Positions 38,311 to 48,141 of a stretch of DNA of 64,000 bases are shown here, piece after piece (position 1 is the first letter of the stretch; every line of letters starts with the position of its first letter). The stretch lies in NCBI RefSeq assembly GCF_000004075.3, contig NC_026659.2, positions 31,204,272 through 31,268,271 on the forward strand. Direction: 5' to 3'. Source of the DNA: Cucumis sativus. Taxonomy: Eukaryota; Streptophyta; Magnoliopsida; Cucurbitales; Cucurbitaceae. The position numbers were made by a program, and so were the translations under genes. Below the pieces are notes generated by a model that saw only the letters and a list, made by a program, of their open reading frames with translations, made no database searches and was not told where the DNA came from.

Positions 38311-39597
38311 TTCTCAAACCTTACTTCAACAGAATTATATTATGCATTCTAAGAATACATTTTCTTTTAAACGGTTTTGATTATATAAACTTAATCTTCA
38401 TATTAGTGTTTATATATATTATTATTGGTTTTTTTTACGTTTTATAAAATAACAAAATAAATTAAAATATTTACAAGCTCGAAATTTTGAATTCTACAGA
38501 TAGTTTATAACATATCAATCTCTACCAGCAATAGAATTTGGTATATAGGTTATAAACATTTTGTAAAATTTGTTTTTTTTATATAGAATGGTTTATATTT
38601 TAATCTCATTTTTTAAAAACGTATTTTAAAAACTTATCAAACACCTTAAAAAAATTAATAATTACTTTTGATCTAATAAATAAATTATTTAACAAACTGA
38701 AAATTTTTATTAGTTGCTTATTACTATATTGAACTTTTAAATTTATTTTGCTAAATAATAAAATAAAACGATTAAAATGTCTATTTACAAATTTTATTTA
38801 TCAAATAAGATAAAATTAAGAGATTTTTGCAAAAATAGCAAAAAAAAAAAAATTATAATTATAGCATATGTTCATTTTCTAAATTTAGAAAAGTAACAAA
38901 TTTAAAAGTAACAGACTCTCTTATAATCTTATGATTACCGTCTAATAGCAGTTCTATGATTACCGTCGGACATCACTAATTTTGCAAATTTTGCAATGTG
39001 CAAAATAAAATTGGTATCACGAGCTGTTTTTTAAAATATTTTTGCCATTTGATGTAATTTTTTTCTAAAATCAACCTAAAACATTTCAAAAGAAAATAAA
39101 TAAAACTTAAGACTTTTTTGGAAAAAGAAAATTAGTAAAGTAAACTAAGAATTGGTATTTTTACATCGAAACTTTAACACATAAATTAAGAATTTGTTTG
39201 AATGAACTAAAAAAAATATTGAAAATTCTTGTTTTTATTAAAAAACTTAGATGTTGGAGGTTAATATAATTTTGGACTATTTAAAATCTAACTTTTCAAA
39301 ATGATGGAAGCTAAATTTAAATCAACCGTTTGTAATGTTCAAAGTGGATACCCAAGAAGTATGAGAGATGATGTTGTGAGTATCCGAAGAGATCAAATCC
39401 CAATTACAAACCATATTTGTTGCTACAAGAAAAGTTTAGAGATAAGCCCTCGACGACCCAATTGTTGCTAAGAGAATTTGTTGATGTAGAGATTATTTTG
39501 GATTGGAAATGGTATCCCTTCAACTTTTTGGTTTTGAGCATAAACAATGAGAATGGGAGACAGAGATATCACACGACATGTTAATTCTTCATTTTTC
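38311..39597. other. Intergenic between YAO and the second intronless esterase
   Basis: About 1.3 kb of AT-rich DNA containing YAO upstream sequence, one inverted-repeat-type dispersed element (38824-39005) and the esterase 3' flank. No gene was recognised. Confidence 0.5.
38824..39005. repeat. Dispersed MITE-like repeat, family 1, copy 1
   Basis: It shares blocks with 50805-50935 in the same order: GCAAAA.TAGCAAA at the left, ATTTTCTAAATT..AAAAGTA.CAAATTTAAAA in the middle, and GATTACCGT..GA.ATCACT.ATTTTGC at the right. The ends are loosely inverted (TTTTGCAAAA... against ...TTGCAAATTTTGC). GATTACCGTC occurs twice in this copy. It is non-coding. Confidence 0.6.
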
Positions 39598-40617
39598 CTA
39601 CATGAGCTTTGCAATGAAATCACTCATCTCCTCAATCATCAAAGAATATTCCGGCAGATCTGGGAAGCCAAAGAATCCATGGAAGGCGTTGGAAAACACC
39701 ACCAGCTTCACATCCTTTCCCATTCTCTTCAACCTCTCGTAATAACTTTTTTGTCGATCCATCAGCAGATCCAATCCTCCCGCGAAAATCACTGTCGCCG
39801 GAAAATTTTCCAACCCCGAGATATCCCTTCCATTGGGTCCATTCACATTCGCCGCCGCATGGTCTCGATCTTCCCCGGCTGGCAGAAATGCCCTCCAAAA
39901 CCAATCCGTCATGTATAGAGTCAACGGAAGTTGCTTACACAGTCGATTCTCCGACTCCGTTCTTTCCTTTCCGCCGAAAAACGGCTGCGACGCTATAAAT
40001 CCAATGATCTTCACTCTTTTGAACTCGTATTCGCTCGCTCTCACTGCCACATGGTGTCCTAGATTTCCACCGGCGCTTTCCCCTAAAATAAAGCAGCGAC
40101 TCAAATCTACCCTCTCTAGTAAACTGTCGTCGTCCATTTCATCAATGAATTTCAAAGCGTCGAACCCATCGTCATATTGGCATGGGAATCGAAACTCAGG
40201 AGCGAGGCGGTAGTTGACGGAGATTACGACGGCGCGTAACTTTTCGGCGAAGCCGCGGGCAGCCATGTCAGTTGAAGTGGCGTCGGCAGAACCGAAGGCG
40301 AAGCCGCCGCCATGGAAGTAGAAAATGATCGGCAGCAGTGGGAGAGATTCATCGAGAGCGGCGGTGGGGTTGGGAGTGAATATTCGAAGGAAGAGGTCAC
40401 GAGAAGTGTCGATAGTGAGATCGGAAGAGGAAACGGAGTGAGCTGAATTGGGATTGGGAGGGATTTTGGGGTCGAGGAAAGTGAGAAGCCGGCGATTGAC
40501 GGTGAAATCTGATCGGAGAGAAGTGTTGAAGAGTAGAGTGGCGAATCGAAGAGTGACCTTGTGCTTCCATGGAAGCTGTGGAGTTGAGAGTTCGTAACAA
40601 ACGCTGGACGAACGCAT
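39598..40617 (-). CDS. Carboxylesterase, CXE18-like (single exon, copy B)
   Basis: One exon of 339 aa on the minus strand. The start is the ATG at 40617, since the in-frame codon six bases upstream is TTG. HGGGF is at 102-106 and Ser181 lies in GESAGGN. Asp283 (GGLDLL) and His313 (AFHGFF) complete an intact catalytic triad. It is the closest relative in the window of the 30-kb gene, sharing RSDFTVNR, CQYDDGFDALKFIDE and RASEYEFKRVKIIGFIASQPFFGG. It differs by the rarer ANVNGPNGRD (the others have VFGP). It is probably a soluble esterase with unknown substrate. It lies only 295 bases downstream of the GH81 stop codon on the same strand, so its promoter must be very short or overlap the glucanase 3' end. 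A G-box lies there. Confidence 0.95.
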   Translation of the reverse strand: MRSSSVCYELSTPQLPWKHKVTLRFATLLFNTSLRSDFTVNRRLLTFLDPKIPPNPNSAHSVSSSDLTIDTSRDLFLRIFTPNPTAALDESLPLLPIIFYFHGGGFAFGSADATSTDMAARGFAEKLRAVVISVNYRLAPEFRFPCQYDDGFDALKFIDEMDDDSLLERVDLSRCFILGESAGGNLGHHVAVRASEYEFKRVKIIGFIASQPFFGGKERTESENRLCKQLPLTLYMTDWFWRAFLPAGEDRDHAAANVNGPNGRDISGLENFPATVIFAGGLDLLMDRQKSYYERLKRMGKDVKLVVFSNAFHGFFGFPDLPEYSLMIEEMSDFIAKLM

Positions 40618-40882
40618 TTTCAATCCTTCTTCGTATTCGCTAGCTTTCGTATAGTTTCATGCACTAAAACAAGTAATGACTTTCCAATTACAATTGCTAT
40701 TGAATTCACAACACAAAGAAATGAGAAACCATTGTTACAATAACAACAAAGTGAATGTGTGAAACACGACGTAGTGATACTGGTGTTGGTAGTGTTCAAA
40801 TTAAAATACAGTTCTTTCCAATCCTTTCTTATGGAAATTTGTTGAAGAAATCCCAAAAAATAAAAGAAAGAAAAAAGAAAAG

Positions 40883-40888
40883 CACGTG
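40883..40888. promoter_or_regulatory. G-box in spacer between GH81 and esterase
   Basis: CACGTG in the context GCACGTGTAACACGTT, about 265 bases upstream of the esterase ATG at 40617 and close to the GH81 stop. The same CACGTGTA octamer precedes the paralogous esterase at 30109. Confidence 0.35.
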
Positions 40889-40912
40889 TAACACGTTGAA
40901 GATTTGTCGTCT

Positions 40913-42967
40913 TCAACGTCGTCCCTCCGGCCGACTGTAAATCCACCATAAAAGATTACTCAGAGAATTCCCATCATCATGTTTCTTCAACTTCTTCACC
41001 TTCTCAACCGCACTCTTCTTATCATAAATCCCTTCCAAAGCATACGCAAATCCCTTCCACCCTTCACCGGCATCTTCCCGTTCCAACGCCGGTTGCACCC
41101 ACTCCACAACCTCCTTCACAAACCCCACATCGGTAAACACCCTCTCCGTCACCGGCAATACCGGCAACACCTGTATCCCAACTCTACATTCTCTCCACTC
41201 CGCTGGAGCAAACCACAGCCGGCTCTCCCTTGCTGCACTCCACAAAATCCCCACCATTCTGTTTTCCTCTGTAAATCCCTTGTCGTAAATTCCGTTGTTT
41301 TCTCTCTTCACATGCCACCATGTCTGCGTTGCCGTGATCTCCGCTGCCGTCAGCGTTGACCCGGCGGCGGTGAGGGATTCGTCGTCGTAAGCCAAACCCA
41401 TCAGCGCAGCTGCGTAATAGGCGTTGACGGCCTCAGTTGTGCTTTCCTGATTTCGACCGTCGGGGAATTCAGTCAATCCGGCGGCCCAGGAGTGGAGCTT
41501 CCAGAAATCGAAGTTTCGGAATGGAATTGAGAATTGAGATTTTTTGGGTCTGAAATTCATGTAATCGTAAAGCAAAGCGTAGGCTTGAGGCTTGTATTGT
41601 TTTCCCCAATTGGGATCAAGCTTCGCAAGAACGGCGATTGAGTACACGAAATAACCCAAATGGAAATGGTGATCGTTGTAGATTCCGAATCCGAAATCCT
41701 CTGTTGTACTTGTAGCACCGTTCTTCGTCACCAATCCAGCCCATTTTCTTTCATACAGAAACCCATTTTTGGGGAATTTCCCGATCAACCATGGCTGAAT
41801 CCCGTTTTTCAAAAACTTCACCACTGCCGGAATAACACCGGCGCCGCCATTCACCTCTTCGGCGATCAGAGCCAATCTCGCAGCTCTGGCCAACAACTTC
41901 CCATAGAAATAAGACGCTGGCATTGACGAAAGCTCTGTAGCGTTTAATGTCGCAACGTCCCGTTTAAGAGCGGCGACAATCTCAGGGAAGAATTTGCTAT
42001 CGATTCCGTTGATTGAATGCCAAGTGATCGGAATCGGGTTGAACTTCAAATCCCACGAATCTCCAACCACACCCAGAAGGTCGCCGTCGATGCTGCTGTA
42101 CCGGATATTCTGAAGAACCGTTTGATCTCGCGGCAAGATTTCCCGGTGCAATGTGTGAGCCAACATGAGAAGGCCACCACTTCCTTTCTTCTGCCATTTG
42201 TACTCAAACCCAAAACCTCCCAACAACTTCACAAACCCAGAAACAGGGTAACATCCACTGTACCGATCAAGAATTTTCTCCGATTCCACCGCTGAATCCG
42301 GCAAAACAGCAACCCGAATCACGCCGATAAATCCCCCGGAAGTAACAATCTGATTACTCTTCGATTTAACCAGATAAATCGCCGACGAGGAATAAAGAAC
42401 CCAACTCCGGCCATTGTTCAACCGAATGATATGTTTCGTATAATCCTCATAAGAATCAACAGACCGGACGCCATTGCTGGTTGAGATCAAAACAGAGGAC
42501 GTTTTCAAAACAGAGAAAGTCAAGTAAGGACTTCCACGAACGAGATGGAATCTGAAAACGCCAATGTCCAAATCAACACCGAGATCGCTGAAGGAGGAGA
42601 TGAAATGGGTTGTGTTAAAAGTTTTTTTGGGTGAAGAAATGACGAGATCAGGGAAGAACTGCAACTGGGTGATTGAAGAATTGGAAATACGAGATGGGTA
42701 TGAAACAGAGAGCGAAGAATTAGCTGTTCTAATGAGATAGGGATGAATATATTCCGGCAAATCGCCATTGTTGAGGACAAAGTTTTGGAAGAAGGAGTTA
42801 GTGGGGAGAGGAGATGAGAGGAGATTTGGAGAGAAGAATTTACCGGGGTCAGGAACCGCGGTGGAGGTGGTTTCCGGGAAGGGGAACTGGGCGGAAACAG
42901 CCGCAGCAGTGAGGAGGAGGAGGAAGAACAAAGTGGAAATTGGGGATGGCTTGGACGTTTCTTCCAT
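40913..42967 (-). CDS. GH81 endo-beta-1,3-glucanase
   Basis: One exon of 684 aa. The start is the ATG at 42967; the upstream in-frame codon at 43033 is TTG. A signal peptide (hydrophobic run FFLLLLTAAAVSA, about residues 14-26) predicts secretion. The mature start QFPFPET..PDPGKFF and the PLPTNSFFQNFVLNNGD block are typical of glycoside hydrolase family 81. The signature DGRNQESTTEAVNAYY carries the catalytic-region acids E508 and E512 in the second half. The LHSWAAGL segment before it and the NLLWWIYSR ending are also family hallmarks. GH81 enzymes cut internal beta-1,3-glucosidic bonds by inversion. In plants they may act on callose or on oomycete and fungal walls. Length and ends look complete. 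No introns are seen, as in Arabidopsis homologues. Confidence 0.95.
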   Translation of the reverse strand: MEETSKPSPISTLFFLLLLTAAAVSAQFPFPETTSTAVPDPGKFFSPNLLSSPLPTNSFFQNFVLNNGDLPEYIHPYLIRTANSSLSVSYPSRISNSSITQLQFFPDLVISSPKKTFNTTHFISSFSDLGVDLDIGVFRFHLVRGSPYLTFSVLKTSSVLISTSNGVRSVDSYEDYTKHIIRLNNGRSWVLYSSSAIYLVKSKSNQIVTSGGFIGVIRVAVLPDSAVESEKILDRYSGCYPVSGFVKLLGGFGFEYKWQKKGSGGLLMLAHTLHREILPRDQTVLQNIRYSSIDGDLLGVVGDSWDLKFNPIPITWHSINGIDSKFFPEIVAALKRDVATLNATELSSMPASYFYGKLLARAARLALIAEEVNGGAGVIPAVVKFLKNGIQPWLIGKFPKNGFLYERKWAGLVTKNGATSTTEDFGFGIYNDHHFHLGYFVYSIAVLAKLDPNWGKQYKPQAYALLYDYMNFRPKKSQFSIPFRNFDFWKLHSWAAGLTEFPDGRNQESTTEAVNAYYAAALMGLAYDDESLTAAGSTLTAAEITATQTWWHVKRENNGIYDKGFTEENRMVGILWSAARESRLWFAPAEWRECRVGIQVLPVLPVTERVFTDVGFVKEVVEWVQPALEREDAGEGWKGFAYALEGIYDKKSAVEKVKKLKKHDDGNSLSNLLWWIYSRPEGRR

Positions 42968-45166
42968 GGCTAGTGAGGAAGAAATTATTGGGGAAGAGGA
43001 TTGTGGAATGCCATTAAATGAAATTTGGTGCAATAAAATAGTGAAGAAAATGGTGAGTCAGTTCTTAACGTTCTAATTTGTTGTTTTTAAAAAAGGAAAA
43101 GCTTAACGTCATTGTTCCCTTGGGGAAAGTGGCAAATAAAATAATGTAATGAAGAAAAGGTTTGAACTTTTATTTTTTTCAAATTGAAGGAAGAGCTCTT
43201 ATTGATGTGATGTAAGATTAATGTAATTAAGGTACACAAATACCAAGAGAGATCCAAACAAATGAGATATAAACTTTTGACATTTGGACTATGCTTTTGA
43301 CTCGGCCGGGTGAAAATGAATCCATGATAATTTTAAAATAGATTTTATATGATTACACTTGGTGTTGTTTACGTGTGTTTTGTACGTGTATTTTATTGAT
43401 CTATCAATGTAATCAAAATTTAATCTAGTTACATTTGTGATTGCATGTCATTATGATTGATATATCAATGAAAGTTCACTATTATTGCATCAATTTTCAT
43501 TACAAAATTGGAAAACATGGTATTGGTTCATAGTTGAGATTAATTTGGAAAGGTCTAAATAGTTGGATTCGAACATACATAAAAATGATAGTTTTTGTCT
43601 TCGGGAAAAAAGTAAGTAGTTTTGTTAATATATGTTGTGTCTTATTCTGTTCTAGTTCGTATACTTACAATAAATCTCGATAATAGTTTATTACCTTTGT
43701 TTGGTCTATATTAACATTGTTTCCTTTTTTTAGGCTAAGGGGAATTAGTTATAAACTAATCTCTTTGTCAATGATAACGAGAGAGGGTATTGTTCAAAAA
43801 GAAAAGCACATCAAACTCCAACCTTTGGAGGATGTTAAAGTTGTGAAAGTGTAGACAAACTCGAATATTGTAAAGAGGGTGAATAAATCTAATCAGATTA
43901 TACTCTACAAACCGTGGTTAGTTTAAGCCATGAATCTAAACAAAACAATGGAAGGTAGGGAAGTTAATTGAAGGGGAAATAAACAATCTAATATAATTAG
44001 TTTTGGTTAGTTTAGTTGAACTATTGTTCTTGTATTCATATGTTTTGCGTTGATTTTTATACTCAGAAACTATGAATATCTTCTTTCAATTTTGTCAACA
44101 ACCTTTAAGTTTGGGTATGATATATTCAAAAATACGTGTTTCTTTGATTTGCTGATAGATCGATCTTTAGGTCTTAATACAAAACTATGGTTAACAGCAA
44201 CCTACGGTTGAGAAACGTATGAGTTTTCTTGACATAAAAGTACTTTAAGGTCAAACGAGTTGTATTATGAGATAAATCGAGTATAAGGAAGTTGATTAAC
44301 ACACTCAAAGAATATTAATATATATAAGTGAACACATGTGCAAAATTTTGAATAGAAGATTTAAGTGTTATTTTAATTACAATATAAAATGGAGAAAATA
44401 GTGTTAGATTGGAAAAATGAAAGAGAAGACAACAATTGGCTCAACCAATCCATGAGAAAATCACCAACTAAAGTGACTCTTTCCACATGCATTTCAGCTT
44501 TTCTTTCAACCTCTGAACTATAAAATAATGTTGGTTAAACACGTTAACTAAGTTATTATACTTCCTATTTGAATCGTACATTACTTTAGTTTGAGTTTCA
44601 GTAGTGTATGTGTTATTGACGTAGATTATTTTAGTTTGAGAATAGAATAGTAAACACAATAGCAAATAATAAAAGAAATTTATGAATATCAATAACAAAT
44701 AGGGTTTTCTTAATCATTCTAAAAATAGTTAGTATCTTATATTTAACGTGATCTATCAAAATATCCGTCATTTTATTTCTATCTTACACTTTATTCAATT
44801 TTGTCCTTATACTTTCATAATTTATGTTTTTTATTATATAAATTGATTAAATAACACTAATATTTTTTTAATGTGTTTCACAACATATAATTAAACAGGT
44901 TTTTGGGATAACACAACTTAATTAAGATGGAGTGTAAAGCATAATATAATGTAGTAATAATAAACTTTTGATTAATATTGGATTGAACTTTGAGCAGAGA
45001 CCTTGGGCCAACCTTTGAGCTTTTGGGCTTGTTTGTTAAGCAATTCATCAACAAAAGATGTGATACCTCAAGGTAGAGTCTTCTTCACTTTTCACACCTT
45101 ATTTTCTATCATTGAGCTTTAAATTTGTTACATCAGTATGAATAGTTTTAAATGCGACCACATATG

Positions 45167-45287
45167 AAAATAACAAAATATCCCGATCCATATATAATCA
45201 GATAGACTACTGTATATATGCCTAATATAATACAAATAGACATAGATAGTAGTCTATCATATACTATCAACAATATTTTGTTATTTG
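45167..45287. repeat. Short inverted-repeat element, family 2, copy 1
   Basis: The ends AAAATAACAAAATAT and ATATTTTGTTATTTG pair with each other. An inner pair AGATAGACTACTGT and ATAGTAGTCTATC also folds. It is non-coding. Confidence 0.6.
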
Positions 45288-46080
45288 TAAATATGTTGGT
45301 TTCCTCTACTGTATTTAGAAGTAACCCTTAGTTTTTCTTGTTATAATGGTTTTGAAATATTTGTATATTTAGTTCCTCATTCTTTGAAGAAACACTTCAA
45401 CTACTAAGTTAAATTTATAGAACAAAACAAATTTTTTTAAAAAATGTAGAGAATATGACTCAGTTAAGAGACAATTTTACCATTAGACTACCTTATAATT
45501 TGTTATTGTCTCGGTTATTTATATATATATGGACAAACGAGTATAAAGTTGAGGACTTTCTCCATAGATTTGTACTAAATCCGTCGATGATTGTGAATCT
45601 TACGCGTATGTTTCACGACACCCTTCCATTTTGTATTTAAATAGACAAAAACTGAATATGTTATTTTGATAACATGAAATGATTTGATCTATATGGATGG
45701 GGAAAATAAAAGTATATAAAATGATAATGGTATGATCTAGTGGCTACAAATGAGAAGTTGTAAAATATAAGTTAAAAAGTGCATATATGGAATATAATGA
45801 AGATATTATGCAATTGAAAAGAGAGAAGGTATATATGAATTGTGGAATGTCAATATGGGGAAAACATGCCACTTTTATTTTGTTTATTGACTTTGATTGG
45901 AGTATATTATAAGAACAAAGTTTTTGATGCCTAATAATTGAAACTTATGGGATTCCTTTCCTCTTTTTTTAATATTAATTTGTCTCGTGCGTCTCTAAGG
46001 AGCCAACTTTGATTTCAATGATATTTTTTATAAAAGTAAATAAATAAACAATAAAGTACGGTAAAATGAACCACGATATT

Positions 46081-46182
46081 TACAGATATGACAAAATAAC
46101 ACTGTTTATTGGAGATGTACGCTGATAGACTATTATCATCTATCACTAATAGACACTGATAGTCAAAGTTTTATTTGATAAT
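46081..46182. repeat. Short inverted-repeat element, family 2, copy 2
   Basis: It contains GATAGACTATTATCATCTATC and ACTGATAGTC, the family's TAGACTATC motif in both orientations, flanked by weaker pairing ends (TGACAAAATAA against TTTTATTTGATAA). It is more degenerate than copy 1. Confidence 0.45.
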
Positions 46183-46337
46183 TTTTTCCTAAAACAACAG
46201 TGAGAAATTTTATTTTCTTCAATCGGATCAATAAGATGTCAAAACTTAATCTAAACCTGTGCACTTTTCTTATGAAAAATAATATATACGCAAAATTATG
46301 TTTGGATATTAATTTATTTAGTAAAATTCATTCATGT

Positions 46338-46440
46338 CAAAGTTAGCTTAGTGTAAGAGTAATTGGTTTGCGTTCTCTTTCTTAAAGTCAAAAGTTCAAT
46401 CTCTTGTTCCATCGTTGACATGCACTAAAAAACTAATGAA
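46338..46440 (+). repeat. SINE-like segment
   Basis: TTAGCTTAGTGTAAGAGT (46343-46360) resembles an RNA polymerase III A box. AGTTCAATCT (46393-46402) resembles a B box at a spacing normal for tRNA-derived SINEs. There is no recognisable tail or target duplication. Confidence 0.35.
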
Positions 46441-46977
46441 ATCCACACAACATAAACGACTTAAGACCAAAAAGTGATTCTATTTAGATTAGATTCGTAT
46501 ACCCAATCCAATTGGAAATAAGTAATTAATATAATCGAAAAGATTCTACAACTTTGGGTTTGTAATCTAAACCAAGTCTTTTTATGTGCTCTATAAAATG
46601 GCCATTTCTAGACCTTAATCTAATATATTACTCTCAAGTGTGCAAACACCTATGAGCAAATAGTTGAATATTTCAAGCAAGAGTTTTGTGGTTTATCGCT
46701 CTCCAAGAAGACATTCCTTTTGCTTTCTCTCCCTCAAAGGCTTCTGGCAACAATGACATTTGAACGTAAGTTGTTGTATCCGTGTATGTCCGAGGCCTTA
46801 GGGGAGAGTACGTGAAAGGTGTCTCTTTAATTTGTTGCGTGAAAGGTATGATTGTCCGAAGAGAAAGATATACGTAAGTCGAAATATATGTGTTTGTATG
46901 TATGGTTTTTTATTTTGATTAAATTATGAGAAACTTTAATAATCAACAACGTAACTTAAAATGGGTTGTTTATTTTC

Positions 46978-47050
46978 AAATATAGCAAAATGAATCAAAA
47001 TATATGAGTACTGATAGTCTATCAGTCTATCATATATTTTGCTGTATTTG
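46978..47050. repeat. Short inverted-repeat element, family 2, copy 3
   Basis: The ends AAATATAGCAAAAT and ATTTTGCTGTATTT are inverted with one mismatch. The centre carries CTGATAGTCTATCAGTCTATC. The end motif AAATATAGCAAAA also occurs in the loop of the hairpin element at 13.9 kb. Confidence 0.6.
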
Positions 47051-47936
47051 TAAATATTTTTTAGAAATTATATCATTTAAAATAATTTTATTAAATTATA
47101 TTATATTTCTCTTATTCAATTTTTTTCACGTTGTTTTTTCAATTAATTAATTGTTATGAGGTATGCCTCTTATTTTTCTTTAACTAAAATAAATCGACAA
47201 TGTTATCACTAAAAAAAATCAATCTAGACTTTTTCTTAAAAAATATATATTTTAGAACAAATCGAGAGAGATTTTTATAATCATATAGGACAAGAAATTG
47301 GTTATTTAGGGATGATAATTAGACACGTGTTTGAGAAATAAATAATAAACATTGTAGTAAATAATAAAAAAACATGAATGTAAAATAGTAAAAACTATAT
47401 CAGATCGTAAACGAGAAGTTTTAAAATAAAAAGTAGTATTTACTTTAGCTATATGCCATCATTATAATTTAGATGATTTTTGTCTTAAACAATCAAAAGT
47501 AAGGATTGAACCGACGATAAATTGATAAGATATAAAATCAACGTGTTTTCACTAGTAAGATAAATAAGGAGAAACCAACATTTATCTTACACACTATTTT
47601 ATCATTGTCATGACCGTCACCTTCTTTGAGAATGAAGACGCTAAAAATAGCCCTAAAAATTTAAATAGAAATTAACATCAAAATATTCAAATGAACGGAC
47701 AATTTTCAAACACTATATCAATTACTCTTGAGCTAGGTCATTTTGGCACGTGCTCGTTATGGCATAAATTTAATAAAGAAAAAGAAATTTTAGAATCACA
47801 TCTCCCTCGGTCACCCGCCGTCCTCCGACGCCATCGCTGCTGAGACCGTCCGCCTCCGACTGTCTCTCACACGTGCAGGCTCATCAATAGTCGGTTCAAA
47901 CCGACCGAACTGTCCGAACCGAAAAGAAAATGCAAC

Positions 47937-47948
47937 TTCCCGCCAAAA
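47937..47948. promoter_or_regulatory. E2F-type site upstream of DNA primase
   Basis: TTCCCGCCAAAA, which reads TTTTGGCGGGAA on the other strand. It matches the E2F/DP consensus WTTSSCSS. It lies about 200 bases upstream of the primase ATG, as expected for a plant S-phase gene. Confidence 0.65.
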
Positions 47949-48141
47949 CTTCGAATATTCCCTCAATTTCTCAGTCGATTGCCGCCATTTCTTTACTAAT
48001 CACACCGCTCTCTGCTAAGTCGAATCCCAGTTTACCAAACTTTCGATCCAACTTCATAACCCATTTCGTCCGAATTGATTATTGGTTAAGTTTCCGTCTG
48101 CTGATTCAACTTTGCAGCGATTTACAGGTGCTGTAGCGAAA

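Larger units (their letters stand above)
42968..48141. other. Gene-poor intergenic region of about 5.2 kb
   Basis: The region between the GH81 start and the primase start codon. It is very AT-rich and holds three short related inverted-repeat elements (45167-45287, 46081-46182, 46978-47050) and a SINE-like segment (46338-46440). The primase promoter and leader are at its right end. No protein-coding gene was recognised. Confidence 0.55.

Noticed and set aside
42968-43033. A 22-codon N-terminal extension of the GH81 enzyme
   Set aside because: It begins at TTG. The ATG at 42967 places the signal peptide correctly at the N-terminus.
46600-46870. A segment with LTR-like phrases (ACTCTCAAGTGTGCAAACAC and nearby)
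   Set aside because: There is no second copy, no primer-binding site and no coding domain. It is too weak to call.
48082-48141. A 20-codon N-terminal extension of the primase
   Set aside because: The extension starts with TTG. The first in-frame ATG is at 48142, and homologues begin with a similar short acidic N-terminus.
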